From Providencia rettgeri (GTDB lineage: Bacteria; Pseudomonadota; Gammaproteobacteria; Enterobacterales; Enterobacteriaceae): a DNA stretch of 64,000 nt. A program made the translations under genes and the position numbers. Each line of letters starts with the position of its first letter. Position 1 is the stretch's first letter. Below, piece by piece: positions 11,843 to 20,739 of the stretch. The notes below the pieces were generated by a model that did not search any database, was not told the origin of the DNA, and saw only the letters and a list, made by a program, of their open reading frames with translations. The stretch lies in assembly GCF_013702265.1 (NCBI RefSeq), contig NZ_CP059348.1, positions 3,720,001 through 3,784,000 on the forward strand. The letters run 5' to 3'.

Positions 11843-11870
11843 TTCTGTTATTTTATTTCCAATAACAGAA
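11843..11870. promoter_or_regulatory. Perfect 10-bp inverted repeat upstream of sfsB
   Basis: TTCTGTTATT and AATAACAGAA are separated by 8 nt and end 81 bp before sfsB. It has no GC-rich stem or T run, so an operator is more likely than a terminator. It is nested in a second, imperfect repeat (TATTGGGAAAT / ATTTCCAATA). Confidence 0.45.
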
Positions 11871-11951
11871 CGATTGCACTGAATGTATCACAATACTCTG
11901 TTAGATGTACCACTAACTCTACATGATTCTGAGTAAAAAAAGGATTAAAAA

Positions 11952-12299
11952 ATGATGTTACGGAAATCAAACTGGCACCCAGCAGATATCATTGCGGCTT
12001 TACGCAAACGTGGAACAACCCTAGCGGCGATTTCTCGCGAAGCAGGGCTGAGCTCATCAACACTCGCGAACGCGCTATCGAGACCTTGGCCTAAAGGTGA
12101 ATGGATCATCGCAAACTTTTTAGGTATACATCCATCAGAAATCTGGCCTAGTCGCTATTATGATCCAATGACGGGTGATTTATTAGAAAGAAAAGTTCGT
12201 GAAAAGCCAAAGAAAATCCAGGAGACGGGTGAATTAGAAAACAAGGAACTAGAAGAGGAAAAAGATCTAAAATCAGTCGCTATTTTTGATCAGAACTGA
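11952..12299 (+). CDS. sfsB: Ner-like DNA-binding protein SfsB/Nlp
   Basis: This small protein of 115 residues has an N-terminal Ner-type helix-turn-helix (residues 4-75: NWHPADIIAALRKRGTTLAA, LSSSTLANALSRPWPKGEW, IWPSRY). It matches E. coli SfsB (Nlp), which affects maltose metabolism genes, and the Ner repressors of Mu-like phages. The C-terminal 40 residues are Lys/Glu-rich and longer than in E. coli. As in E. coli it lies in the ispB neighbourhood, but murA does not follow. AAAGGA upstream supports the first of two adjacent ATGs. Confidence 0.88.
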   Translation: MMLRKSNWHPADIIAALRKRGTTLAAISREAGLSSSTLANALSRPWPKGEWIIANFLGIHPSEIWPSRYYDPMTGDLLERKVREKPKKIQETGELENKELEEEKDLKSVAIFDQN

Positions 12300-12357
12300 A
12301 AGACAAGACACCTAACCATTTTCTTGAAAAACGGCAAGATTCATTCATTGTACCTTC

Positions 12358-12376
12358 AAGGGGCTTCCCTTTATTT
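12358..12376 (+). terminator. Short terminator after sfsB
   Basis: AAGGG-GCTT-CCCTT followed by TATTTT, 59 bp after the sfsB stop. The stem is short, so confidence is modest. Confidence 0.5.
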
Positions 12377-12408
12377 TGATAAGTGAAAACTTACCAAGTA
12401 TAAAAATA

Positions 12409-12442
12409 AAGGGCGGAATCGCATGACAGCAATTCCGCCCTT
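12409..12442. terminator. Terminator between sfsB and mdh
   Basis: A perfect 11-bp stem (AAGGGCGGAAT / ATTCCGCCCTT) with a 12-nt loop is followed by T-rich DNA on both sides. It lies 27 bp past the mdh stop and could also back up sfsB termination. Confidence 0.9.
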
Positions 12443-12468
12443 ATTTAAGCGCTAAATCTTAATTGGCA

Positions 12469-13407
12469 TTAGCCATTAATGAATTTTTCACCTAATTCGA
12501 TATCTGCTTTCAGTACGCTTAACATATCTTTCAGTGCTTTCTCTTCAAATGCACTTAATTTACCAATTGGTAAATGTTTTTCGATACCGTTTTTGCCTAA
12601 TACAACAGGTTGTGCGAAGAAACGAGCGTGTTCACCTTCGCCTTCAGTGTATACACACTCAACCACATTGCTTTCGCCTTGCAGACCACGGATCAAAGAT
12701 AAGCCCAGACGCGCTGCCGCTTGACCCATAGACAGTGTTGCTGATCCGCCACCCGCTTTAGCTTCAACCACTTCAGTACCTGCGTTTTGAATACGCTTAG
12801 TCAGAGCTGCGATTTCTTCATCGGTGAAGCTAACACCAGGAATTTGAGACAGTAATGGCAGGATTGTCACGCCTGAGTGACCACCAATAACTGGCACTTC
12901 AACTTCGTGAGTTTTCTTGCCTTTTAATTCAGCAACGAAAGTATTTGAACGGATGATATCCAGTGTCGTTACACCGAACAGACGGTTTTTATCATACACG
13001 CCAGCTTTCTTCAGTACTTCGGCCGCGATAGCAACGGTGGTGTTCACTGGGTTAGTGATAATACCGATTAGTGCTTTCGGGCAGGTAACCGCAATTTGCT
13101 GAACAAGGTTACGTACAATGCCTGCGTTCACATTGAACAGGTCAGAGCGATCCATACCTGGCTTACGTGCGACACCTGCAGAAATTAATACTACATCCGC
13201 ACCTTTCAGTGCTGGGGTTGCATCTTCACCCGCGAAACCAACCACTTTAACGTCGGTAGGGATGTGGCTTAAGTCAGCGGCAACACCTGGAGTTACTGGC
13301 GCGATGTCGTAGAGGGAGAGTTCTGAACCTGCTGGGAGCTGGTTTTTGAGAAGAAGGGCGAGAGCCTGACCGATACCACCTGCTGCACCTAGGACTGCAA
13401 CTTTCAT
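12469..13407 (-). CDS. mdh: NAD-dependent malate dehydrogenase
   Basis: Mdh reversibly oxidises malate to oxaloacetate in the TCA cycle. The 312 residues equal E. coli Mdh. The dinucleotide-binding GAAGGIGQ is at 7-14, the substrate loop [10 protein letters not shown] at 80-89, and the catalytic His lies in VIGGHSG (about 177). It is divergent from argR, as in E. coli. The window also encodes a quinone-dependent malate oxidase (mqo at 34.1 kb), so two routes of malate oxidation coexist. Its upstream region carries several GTTAA-type motifs that could suit ArcA, which represses mdh in E. coli, but no clear site is demonstrable. Confidence 0.97.
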   Translation of the reverse strand: MKVAVLGAAGGIGQALALLLKNQLPAGSELSLYDIAPVTPGVAADLSHIPTDVKVVGFAGEDATPALKGADVVLISAGVARKPGMDRSDLFNVNAGIVRNLVQQIAVTCPKALIGIITNPVNTTVAIAAEVLKKAGVYDKNRLFGVTTLDIIRSNTFVAELKGKKTHEVEVPVIGGHSGVTILPLLSQIPGVSFTDEEIAALTKRIQNAGTEVVEAKAGGGSATLSMGQAAARLGLSLIRGLQGESNVVECVYTEGEGEHARFFAQPVVLGKNGIEKHLPIGKLSAFEEKALKDMLSVLKADIELGEKFING

Positions 13408-13877
13408 TCTAAAACTCCTTAATTGTACTTTAAAATATATGAATTCATCTGACTACGCACTAAACACATTACTTATAAAAAACAATTCTTTAACAGTTAG
13501 AGAGAAGTGTTAACGCGAGATAAATCACCAACACAATAGTTCTATTCTAAACAAATTCCTTATCTGTTAATGAGATAACGGACACTTTTTTAACAAATAG
13601 TTTTTATTGCTATTGCATTTAACATTAAACCTAATTTTATTTGACGATTTATTCAGCACCGCTTGATTATTTAACAAATTTTTTACAGTAACTTCTTGTT
13701 AAATCAATTCATTTTTAAGTTAAATTTCGAACCAATAATTTAAGATAAACCCCTTATTACTACCAGAGAAGCCTTATCTTAAATCGCTCATTAAACACTC
13801 AAAAATCAATTTTCTTGCATAAAAATGCACTTTTCAACATAATACAACTCAGTTTAATACCAAAAGATGGGTTAATT
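13408..13877. other. Divergent promoter region between mdh and argR
   Basis: These 470 bp are non-coding, AT-rich and dense in GTTAA/TTAAC words. The only clear site is an ARG box (13815-13829), about 50 bp before argR. No RNA gene is apparent. Confidence 0.6.
13815..13829. promoter_or_regulatory. ARG box (ArgR operator) upstream of argR
   Basis: TTGCATAAAAATGCA contains the palindrome TGCAT-AAAA-ATGCA, fitting the Enterobacterales ARG-box pattern TGNATWWWWATNCA. Its position is consistent with the known autorepression of argR. A convincing second box of the usual tandem pair is not visible, only weak TCA/TGA-containing flanks. Confidence 0.65.
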
Positions 13878-14348
13878 ATGCGCACTATGTCGAAACAAGA
13901 AGACTTGGTAAAAGCCTTTAAGGCACTCCTTAAAGAAGAAAAATTCAGTTCACAAGCCGAAATTGTGATCGCTCTTCAAGAACAAGGCTTCGAAAACATT
14001 AATCAATCTAAAATTTCCAGAATGTTGACAAAGTTTGGTGCTGTACGTACCCGCAACGCAAAAATGGAAATGGTGTATTGCTTACCAACTGAGCCTGGTG
14101 TCCCTACTGCCACCAGCCCACTGAAGAACTTAGTTCTGGATGTTGACTACAACCACTCTGTTGTTGTGATCCGTACCAGCCCAGGAGCTGCACAGTTAAT
14201 TGCTCGCCTGCTAGACTCCTTAGGCAAAGCTGAAGGCATCTTAGGCAGCATCGCTGGCGATGATACAATTTTCTCAACGCCAACCAACGATTTCACAACT
14301 CGTGAACTGTATGAAGCCATTTTGGTACTTTTCGAGCAAGAACTTTAG
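13878..14348 (+). CDS. argR: Arginine repressor ArgR
   Basis: ArgR is the hexameric arginine-sensing repressor of arginine biosynthesis and an accessory factor for cer-type site-specific recombination. The 156 residues start [14 protein letters not shown]. The winged helix (about 1-70, including [20 protein letters not shown]) and the arginine-binding C-terminal domain with GTIAGDDT-type segment ([10 protein letters not shown], about 123-132) match E. coli. A longer in-frame start 63 bp upstream was rejected because it would pass through the ARG box and lacks a ribosome binding site. It is monocistronic, ending at a strong terminator. Confidence 0.97.
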   Translation: MRTMSKQEDLVKAFKALLKEEKFSSQAEIVIALQEQGFENINQSKISRMLTKFGAVRTRNAKMEMVYCLPTEPGVPTATSPLKNLVLDVDYNHSVVVIRTSPGAAQLIARLLDSLGKAEGILGSIAGDDTIFSTPTNDFTTRELYEAILVLFEQEL

Positions 14349-14373
14349 TCCTTTCGAAAAATTTTAGATATCG

Positions 14374-14400
14374 AAAAAGAGGGAACCCAGTTCCCTCTTT
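14374..14400 (+). terminator. Terminator after argR
   Basis: The inverted repeat AAAGAGGGAA / TTCCCTCTTT has a CCCAG loop and lies 25 bp after the argR stop. Confidence 0.88.
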
Positions 14401-14410
14401 GTATTTTTAG

Positions 14411-14866
<456 letters not shown>

Positions 14867-14872
14867 CGAAAA

Positions 14873-14894
14873 AGCCCTAACTTAGGTTAGGGCT
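14873..14894. terminator. Bidirectional terminator before mpl end
   Basis: AGCCCTAA / TTAGGGCT with a 6-nt loop lies between the convergent membrane-protein gene and mpl. Confidence 0.75.
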
Positions 14895-14930
14895 CTGATT
14901 CACGATAGCGCTCATAGACTATTCGTCATA

Positions 14931-16310
14931 TTACTCGTCAGATTTTGCTTCAGCTTTATGCTTTAGCCCTGCCAGCAGTTTTTCATGAATACCACCAAAG
15001 CCGCCATTACTCATCACCAGAATATGGTCACCGGGCTGAGCCGTCTCCACCACCATATTAGCGAGAGTATCAATATCTGCGTGCCAGCGCGCAGGCTGCA
15101 CACAATGCTCTGCAATTTCTGTGACCATCCACGGAATATTGCTAGGTTGGAATAAGAAGACTTCATCCGCACGACCTAAAGCGGGTGCTATATCATTTTT
15201 ACTGATCCCCATTTTCATGGTATTTGAACGAGGTTCCAGTACAGCAATAATACGAGAAGTACCGCCAACTTTGCTACGTAATGCTTCTAACGTCGCTAAA
15301 ATTGCCGTTGGATGATGAGCGAAGTCATCATAAACACTGACCTCATTTTCAACACCACGTAACTCAAGACGGCGACGGGCGTTAATAAATTTATCCAATG
15401 CTAAACAAGCTTCTTTCGCAGGTACGCCAACATGGTGTGCAGCAGCAATCGCCATCAAGCCATTTTGGATATTGTGATTACCGACTTGGGACCAATTCAC
15501 TTCGCCCACTTTTTCTTGTTGGTAATACACCTCAAACTGGCTGCCATCATGATTAAGTTTTACGGCATGCCACTCACCGTTTTCTCCCACCAACTCTTGT
15601 TCGCTCCAACACCCCATATTCATCACTTGCTTGAGGTTATTGTCGTTACTCGGCATAAAGATTTTGCCGCTACTTGGCACAATACGCACCAAGTGATGGA
15701 ATTGCTTTTGAATCGCTTCGAGATTTTCAAAAATATCCGCGTGATCGAATTCGAGGTTATTCAAAATCAACGTTTTAGGGCTGTAATGTACGAATTTGGA
15801 TCGCTTATCAAAGAATGCGCAATCATACTCATCTGCTTCAATAACAAAGAAAGGACTTTTACCAATCTGAGACGAAACATCAAAGTTCCCTGGCACACCA
15901 CCAATCAGAAAGCCAGGCTCATAGCCACAATCTTGCAGGATCCACGCCAGCATTCCCGCAGTTGTTGTTTTACCGTGAGTCCCTGCAACTGCCAATACCC
16001 AGCGCTCAGGAAGAACATGATCATGAAGCCACTGTGGACCAGAGGTATAAGGTAAACCACGCTCTAATACGGCTTCAACACATGGATTTCCACGGGTCAT
16101 CGCATTCCCAATCACCACCATATCAGGGGTTGGCTCTAACTGCGCAGGGTCGAATCCTTGAATTAGTTCAATGCCTTGCTTTTCAAGCAATGTACTCATC
16201 GGTGGGTAGACGTTTGCGTCGGACCCAGTCACTTTGTGCCCTAACGAACGAGCTAAAATAGCTAAGCTGCCCATGAAGGTTCCGCATATGCCTAAAATAT
16301 GTATGTGCAT
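14931..16310 (-). CDS. mpl: Murein tripeptide ligase Mpl
   Basis: Mpl reattaches the recycled tripeptide L-Ala-gamma-D-Glu-meso-Dap to UDP-MurNAc, saving wall material. The 459 residues show the Mur-ligase layout. An N-terminal Rossmann-like domain begins MHIHILGICGTFMGS. The ATP-binding loop GTHGKTTT is at 110-117, and the metal/ATP segment LEFDHADIF is near 189-197. A C-terminal domain carries YDDFAHHPTAI. It is divergent from fbp across 163 bp, as in E. coli, and convergent with the upstream small membrane gene. Confidence 0.96.
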   Translation of the reverse strand: MHIHILGICGTFMGSLAILARSLGHKVTGSDANVYPPMSTLLEKQGIELIQGFDPAQLEPTPDMVVIGNAMTRGNPCVEAVLERGLPYTSGPQWLHDHVLPERWVLAVAGTHGKTTTAGMLAWILQDCGYEPGFLIGGVPGNFDVSSQIGKSPFFVIEADEYDCAFFDKRSKFVHYSPKTLILNNLEFDHADIFENLEAIQKQFHHLVRIVPSSGKIFMPSNDNNLKQVMNMGCWSEQELVGENGEWHAVKLNHDGSQFEVYYQQEKVGEVNWSQVGNHNIQNGLMAIAAAHHVGVPAKEACLALDKFINARRRLELRGVENEVSVYDDFAHHPTAILATLEALRSKVGGTSRIIAVLEPRSNTMKMGISKNDIAPALGRADEVFLFQPSNIPWMVTEIAEHCVQPARWHADIDTLANMVVETAQPGDHILVMSNGGFGGIHEKLLAGLKHKAEAKSDE

Positions 16311-16473
16311 TCTTTTCCATCCAATAGCATGAGGTTTGTCACTATTCTACTCATCAATCACAGGTTTATAAATGTATTAGCCTATTAATCTTTTCTTTAT
16401 TTAGATAAACTCTCCGCCCGAGGGTACAATAAAGACCCGCAAATTTCTGTCAATTTTATTCAGGACCTTCGTC

Positions 16474-17481
16474 ATGAAAACATTAGGCGAATTCATCGTC
16501 GAAAAGCAACAAGATTTTCCTCATGCAACAGGTGAGCTGACTGCATTACTGTCAGCAATCAAACTGGGCGCTAAAATTATCCATCGTGATATTAACAAAG
16601 CTGGACTCGTTGACATTCTCGGCACAAGCGGTGTTTCGAATGTTCAAGGTGAAGTTCAGATGAAGCTTGACCTGTATGCAAACGAAAAACTGAAAGCGGC
16701 TTTGAAAGCGCGCGGAGAAGTCGCTGGTATCGCCTCAGAAGAAGAAGATGAAATCGTCATTTTCGAAGGTGACCGTGCAGAAAACGCGAAATATGTCGTT
16801 TTAATGGACCCTCTGGATGGTTCTTCGAATATCGATGTAAACGTTTCCGTTGGAACAATCTTCTCTATCTACCACCGTATTACTCCAATTGGTCAACCGG
16901 TTACAGAAGCTGACTTCTTACAACCAGGTAACCGCCAAGTTGCTGCGGGCTATGTGGTTTACGGTTCATCAACCATGCTGGTATACACCACTGGTTTCGG
17001 CGTTCATGCCTTCACCTACGACCCATCATTAGGTGTATTCTGTCTGTCTCATGAAAAAGTCATGTTCCCAGCAGAAGGTAAAATGTATTCCATTAACGAA
17101 GGTAACTACATCAAGTTCCCTATGGGCGTTAAGAAATATATTAAATACTGTCAGGAAGAAGACAAAGCGACAAACCGCCCATATACCACGCGTTATATCG
17201 GCTCTTTAGTGGCGGACTTCCACCGTAACTTACTCAAAGGCGGTATTTACATTTACCCTAGCACAGCTAGCCACCCAACAGGTAAACTGCGCCTTCTGTA
17301 CGAATGCAACCCAATTTCATTCTTAGCAGAACAAGCAGGCGGTAAAGCAAGTGATGGTACTAACCGCGTGTTAGACATCATCCCAACCAAGCTGCATCAA
17401 CGTGTGCCGTTCTTTGTGGGAACGAAAGCCATGGTTGAGAAGGCGGAATCCTTTATGCGTGAGTACCCTGACGCAGAATAA
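16474..17481 (+). CDS. fbp: Fructose-1,6-bisphosphatase class I
   Basis: Fbp hydrolyses fructose-1,6-bisphosphate in gluconeogenesis. The 335 residues contain the metal and phosphate motif DPLDGSSN (112-119), acidic metal ligands EEEDE (89-93), and LRLLYECNP near the substrate site. The sequence is highly similar to the E. coli enzyme over its whole length. It is preceded by a likely -10 (TACAAT) at the end of the mpl-fbp gap and followed by a strong terminator. It is adjacent to ppa, whose product removes pyrophosphate. Confidence 0.97.
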   Translation: MKTLGEFIVEKQQDFPHATGELTALLSAIKLGAKIIHRDINKAGLVDILGTSGVSNVQGEVQMKLDLYANEKLKAALKARGEVAGIASEEEDEIVIFEGDRAENAKYVVLMDPLDGSSNIDVNVSVGTIFSIYHRITPIGQPVTEADFLQPGNRQVAAGYVVYGSSTMLVYTTGFGVHAFTYDPSLGVFCLSHEKVMFPAEGKMYSINEGNYIKFPMGVKKYIKYCQEEDKATNRPYTTRYIGSLVADFHRNLLKGGIYIYPSTASHPTGKLRLLYECNPISFLAEQAGGKASDGTNRVLDIIPTKLHQRVPFFVGTKAMVEKAESFMREYPDAE

Positions 17482-17503
17482 TCAAACATTCCGTTTGACC
17501 TGA

Positions 17504-17527
17504 AGGCGAGACTCTCTCGCCTTTTTT
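17504..17527 (+). terminator. Terminator after fbp
   Basis: The perfect stem AGGCGAGA-CTC-TCTCGCCT is followed by TTTTT. Confidence 0.92.
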
Positions 17528-17572
17528 GACTGAATTTCTCTCCAACTAGTGAGTTTTACCTCTCTTTGCGGC

Positions 17573-17578
17573 TATAAT
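17573..17578 (+). promoter_or_regulatory. -10 element of the ppa promoter
   Basis: A perfect TATAAT lies 42 bp before ppa. The -35 position holds only a weak match (TGAGTT, 17-bp spacing). Confidence 0.55.
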
Positions 17579-17619
17579 GTCCCCCACGTTATTTTAAGCA
17601 CTCATAAGGATACATTTTA

Positions 17620-18150
17620 ATGGGCCTGAACAATGTACCGGCAGGTAAAGAACTGCCTGAAGATATCTACGTAATCATCGAAATCCCAGCTAACGCTGAT
17701 CCAATCAAATATGAAGTTGATAAAGAATCTGGCGCACTGTTTGTAGACCGTTTCATGTCTACTGCGATGTTCTATCCGTGCAACTACGGTTACATCAACA
17801 ACACCCTGTCTTTAGATGGTGACCCAGTTGACGTTTTAGTACCAACTCCATACCCATTACAACCAGGTTCAGTTATCCGTTGCCGTCCAGTTGGCGTACT
17901 GAAAATGACTGACGAATCTGGTGAAGATGCGAAATTAGTTGCAGTACCGCACACTAAACTGAGCAAAGAATACGATCACATCAAAGATGTGAACGACATT
18001 CCTGAACTGCTGCGTGCGCAAATCACTCACTTCTTTGAGCATTACAAAGATTTAGAAAAAGGCAAGTGGGTTAAAGTTGACGGTTGGGAGAATGCAGAAG
18101 CAGCTAAAGCTGAAATCATCGCTTCTTTCGAACGTGCTGCAAAAAAATAA
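17620..18150 (+). CDS. ppa: Inorganic pyrophosphatase
   Basis: Ppa hydrolyses pyrophosphate and drives biosynthetic reactions forward. The 176 residues carry the family I signature DGDPVDVLV (66-74), with metal ligands Asp66, Asp68 and Asp71. The ribosome binding site AAGGA is well placed. It ends at a strong terminator. In E. coli ytfP comes next on the opposite strand; here a decarboxylase gene has been inserted between them. Confidence 0.98.
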   Translation: MGLNNVPAGKELPEDIYVIIEIPANADPIKYEVDKESGALFVDRFMSTAMFYPCNYGYINNTLSLDGDPVDVLVPTPYPLQPGSVIRCRPVGVLKMTDESGEDAKLVAVPHTKLSKEYDHIKDVNDIPELLRAQITHFFEHYKDLEKGKWVKVDGWENAEAAKAEIIASFERAAKK

Positions 18151-18168
18151 TTAATCCCTTCTGTGGAT

Positions 18169-18200
18169 AGAAAAGCGCTGGTTTTGACCAGTGCTTTTCT
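18169..18200 (+). terminator. Terminator after ppa
   Basis: A 13-bp stem (AGAAAAGCGCTGG / CCAGTGCTTTTCT, one G-T pair) with a TTTTGA loop. Confidence 0.9.
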
Positions 18201-18600
18201 TTGCCTATATCTTCCCCTCTCAATATTAGTGTTTTTTCACAATTTCATAATATTCAGTGATATATATCGGCGGTTATACAGCCCGAAACTCCAATCAGAA
18301 CTAACCAACCAAACATTTAACTATTATTGGATTAATTATCTGCTTTTAATAAAAAACTCGAAATAATAATAATTAAAAATAAATATTTCTCAGATTATAA
18401 ATCTGTGATTGACATATCAATATAGGAATATATTTCCTTAGTAAAAAACAGCCGGATTAACTTTAATTTCTTTATTATCATGATATTAAATTAACAACCC
18501 AGCCAAATTAGTCAATTTGATATTATTTAAATCAATATAGATTCAGGTGTAGAGTATTTACATAAATCATTAATTGTATAAATGTAAATGGGAGTCTAGC
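18201..18600 (+). promoter_or_regulatory. AT-rich control region of the decarboxylase gene
   Basis: No gene is seen in these 400 bp. The region contains CAGATTATAAATCTG (18391-18405, 6-bp arms) directly before a perfect -35 hexamer TTGACA (18409-18414). A weak dyad AGGAA-TATAT-TTCCT follows about 10 bp later, where the -10 should be. An 8-bp inverted repeat, ATTTACAT (18556-18563) and ATGTAAAT (18582-18589), ends next to the ribosome binding site GGGAG. The half-sites face opposite to a TyrR box. The pattern suggests regulated expression. Confidence 0.5.
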
Positions 18601-20310
18601 GTGAATCAATCAGAGCTTCTTGCTCGCCAAAGTGCGAACCTACTCACACCCGAATTCGAACAGCAGTACCATAATATTGTGGCGAACTTTTTTAGCCGCG
18701 ATCCGAATAAATGGCCTATATTTAATGATCCAAAAATCCAAGCTATCACCCAATTTCGTAAAACGACACTCGCAGACAGTCAGCTAATCAATCAATATCC
18801 AAATGGCGCTCAGTGGTTCAATCAGCTGGCGCAGCAATCCCACGTCCAACAACAGATTAATTTACCGGGAGATCAACAAGATACCCTGCTAGCCTTTGCT
18901 TCCGCATTATGTAAAAACTGGGAAAACCCATTATCTGTCGAAAACGTGATTGCGATGCCTTCAGACCCTGCATTATACGGCTCTATGCTTGGTCTTTTAG
19001 GCAACCCCAACATGGTCTATTGCGAATATTCTGGCGTCGCCGACTCGATGGAAAAAACAGTGATTAGACAAGTCGCTAACTTAATTGGTTATGATGAAAA
19101 CCAAGCGTCTGGATTATTCACTCAAGGCGGAACCATGTGTAATTTATATGGTTACCTATTTGGTATTCGTAAAACATTAAAAGATTCTCGCCAGCTAGGT
19201 ATGTCTGTGGATCAAGACTATCGGATCATCAACTCCCAAGGTGGCCACTACTCCAACATGACTAACCTGTCATTACTGGGTGTGGATATTCAAAACAAAA
19301 CCATTCGTATCAAAGTCTCCTCGGATAACACCATCGACTTACATGACTTAGAGCAGCAGATCCGTGCTTGTTATACCGTCCACTGCAAGATCCCCGTGAT
19401 CTTATTAACCGCAGGTACCACAGATACCTTTGGTGTCGATGAAATAAAACAGGTTTATGAATTGCGAAACCGTCTGTGTGAAGAATTCGAAGTGACAGAA
19501 AAACCGCATATTCACGTGGATGCTGCGGTCGGCTGGCCAATTATTTTCTTCATTAATTATGATTTTAATACCAACCCGCTCGCTATCAACGAAGCCACAC
19601 TGTTTGGATTACGCCATACCGTCGAAAAATTCAAACAACTTAAATATGCTGATTCCATCACTATCGACTTCCATAAATGGGGCTACGTTCCTTACACCTC
19701 GAGCTTAGTGATGGTACGTGATGGCAATGATTTCAAAGCGCTTGAAAACTCACCTGAAAACTTCACGTACTTTGAACACGATTTAGAAGGGCAAACTCAC
19801 CTGCAATCCACCATTGAGTGTAGTCGCAGTGGGGTTGGGATTTTTGGCGCCTATGCAGGGCTACATTATCTCGGTATTGAAGGGTACCAAACTATCATTG
19901 CTCACTGCCTACAAAATGCTAACTACATGCGCAACCAGTTGATTGAAATGGAAAATGCGGCGGTTATGGTGCCTCAAAATCAGGGGCCTAGTGTCGGATT
20001 TCGTCTCTATTCCCCTAAATTGAATGCGGATCCACAGGACATTTTTAACTATGAATTAAGTTGCGCTAGCGATAAAGCAGCTTATGAAACCATGATTAGA
20101 AATAGCAAATGGCACCGCAATCTGTTCTTAACACGCGGTAAAGCTGGGCTATTCACCAATTGGGTGGATTCCATCGCCTGCTCAACTTATGCCGAACATA
20201 ACCGTTTTGTGTACATTCCAGGCGAAAAAGCGGTCTTTATGAACCCAACAACAGAACGCCATCATATTGATGAGTTTGTGAAAATGCTCCAAGCAATGAG
20301 CCGCGCTTAA
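18601..20310 (+). CDS. Group II PLP-dependent amino-acid decarboxylase (substrate unassigned)
   Basis: The protein has 569 residues of fold-type I PLP enzyme. The signature SITIDFHKWGY places the PLP-binding lysine at Lys359. His216 in QGGHYSN should stack on the cofactor, and Asp307 in HVDAAVGW should contact the pyridine nitrogen. These are features of group II decarboxylases (tyrosine, aromatic, glutamate, aspartate). The start is GTG, seven bases after GGGAG; a TTG nine codons upstream lacks a ribosome binding site. Providencia strains are reported to make tyramine with enzymes of this family, but tyrosine, aromatic, aspartate or glutamate specificity cannot be decided from sequence alone. 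No amino-acid antiporter gene is adjacent. It lies between ppa and ytfP, neighbours in E. coli, so it is an insertion or a lineage-specific gene. Confidence 0.85.
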   Translation: MNQSELLARQSANLLTPEFEQQYHNIVANFFSRDPNKWPIFNDPKIQAITQFRKTTLADSQLINQYPNGAQWFNQLAQQSHVQQQINLPGDQQDTLLAFASALCKNWENPLSVENVIAMPSDPALYGSMLGLLGNPNMVYCEYSGVADSMEKTVIRQVANLIGYDENQASGLFTQGGTMCNLYGYLFGIRKTLKDSRQLGMSVDQDYRIINSQGGHYSNMTNLSLLGVDIQNKTIRIKVSSDNTIDLHDLEQQIRACYTVHCKIPVILLTAGTTDTFGVDEIKQVYELRNRLCEEFEVTEKPHIHVDAAVGWPIIFFINYDFNTNPLAINEATLFGLRHTVEKFKQLKYADSITIDFHKWGYVPYTSSLVMVRDGNDFKALENSPENFTYFEHDLEGQTHLQSTIECSRSGVGIFGAYAGLHYLGIEGYQTIIAHCLQNANYMRNQLIEMENAAVMVPQNQGPSVGFRLYSPKLNADPQDIFNYELSCASDKAAYETMIRNSKWHRNLFLTRGKAGLFTNWVDSIACSTYAEHNRFVYIPGEKAVFMNPTTERHHIDEFVKMLQAMSRA

Positions 20311-20317
20311 CATTTAT

Positions 20318-20358
20318 AAAAAACGCCGACCACTGAATTTTCAATGCTCGGCGTTTTT
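20318..20358. terminator. Bidirectional terminator between the decarboxylase gene and ytfP
   Basis: AAAAAACGCCGA / TCGGCGTTTTT with an 18-nt loop between convergent genes; T runs occur on both strands. Confidence 0.85.
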
Positions 20359-20388
20359 CTTGATGACTCATTACAGATAAACTACTGA

Positions 20389-20736
20389 TTACTCTTCTTC
20401 ATGGCGCTTCAGCCAATCACCACTTTTAATGTGAGGCAGGCCTTCAACTGAGTGTTTATAGAGATAAATCCACGCATTACCGTAAGGTGTTGGAATTAAC
20501 TCACGCTCATAATCTTGTGAATTTTTCTTCAGTTCGTCTAACTCAGTCAGAATAGACGGATTGATACGATAAACTTCGCATTCAATCGTGCCATTCCCTC
20601 TGATAACCGCTGGATAATATCCAAGGTCATACAGTTCATAACCTTCTAGCTTATGCTCACCTAGCAGCTGAGCATAAGTCATCCAGTGATGATTCCCTTG
20701 CTTGCGCCTTAAACTGCCATAAACAATGATACGCAT
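20389..20736 (-). CDS. ytfP: Gamma-glutamylcyclotransferase-family protein YtfP
   Basis: This 115-residue protein has the AIG2/gamma-glutamylcyclotransferase fold. The N-terminal VYGSLRR loop (4-10) forms the substrate-binding turn, and Glu68 in LTELDELKK is near the expected acidic catalytic position. The true substrate of YtfP is not known to me. It begins 3 bp after the tamB stop, so it is the last gene of the tamA-tamB-ytfP operon, as in E. coli. Confidence 0.93.
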   Translation of the reverse strand: MRIIVYGSLRRKQGNHHWMTYAQLLGEHKLEGYELYDLGYYPAVIRGNGTIECEVYRINPSILTELDELKKNSQDYERELIPTPYGNAWIYLYKHSVEGLPHIKSGDWLKRHEEE

Positions 20737-20739
20737 ATA

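Larger units (their letters stand above)
11396..11951. other. AT-rich divergent regulatory gap between the yfeC-like genes and sfsB
   Basis: This 556-bp stretch has no plausible gene on either strand. It is very AT-rich and holds two perfect palindromes (11408-11425 and 11843-11870). A near-match to the IHF consensus (TATCAACTATTTT, one mismatch) occurs around 11563. It is unusually long for a gap between small genes, which suggests multi-site regulation. Confidence 0.6.

Noticed and set aside
13408-13814. ArcA sites in the mdh-argR gap
   Set aside because: GTTAA words are frequent, but no properly spaced direct repeat stands out in such AT-rich DNA.
15432-16055. A 207-codon open frame antisense to mpl
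   Set aside because: mpl is fully conserved over this stretch; the antisense product has no family-like features.
18556-18589. A TyrR box upstream of the decarboxylase gene
   Set aside because: TyrR sites read TGTAAA-N6-TTTACA, while here the halves are in the reverse order with an 18-bp spacer. It is kept only as an unassigned inverted repeat.
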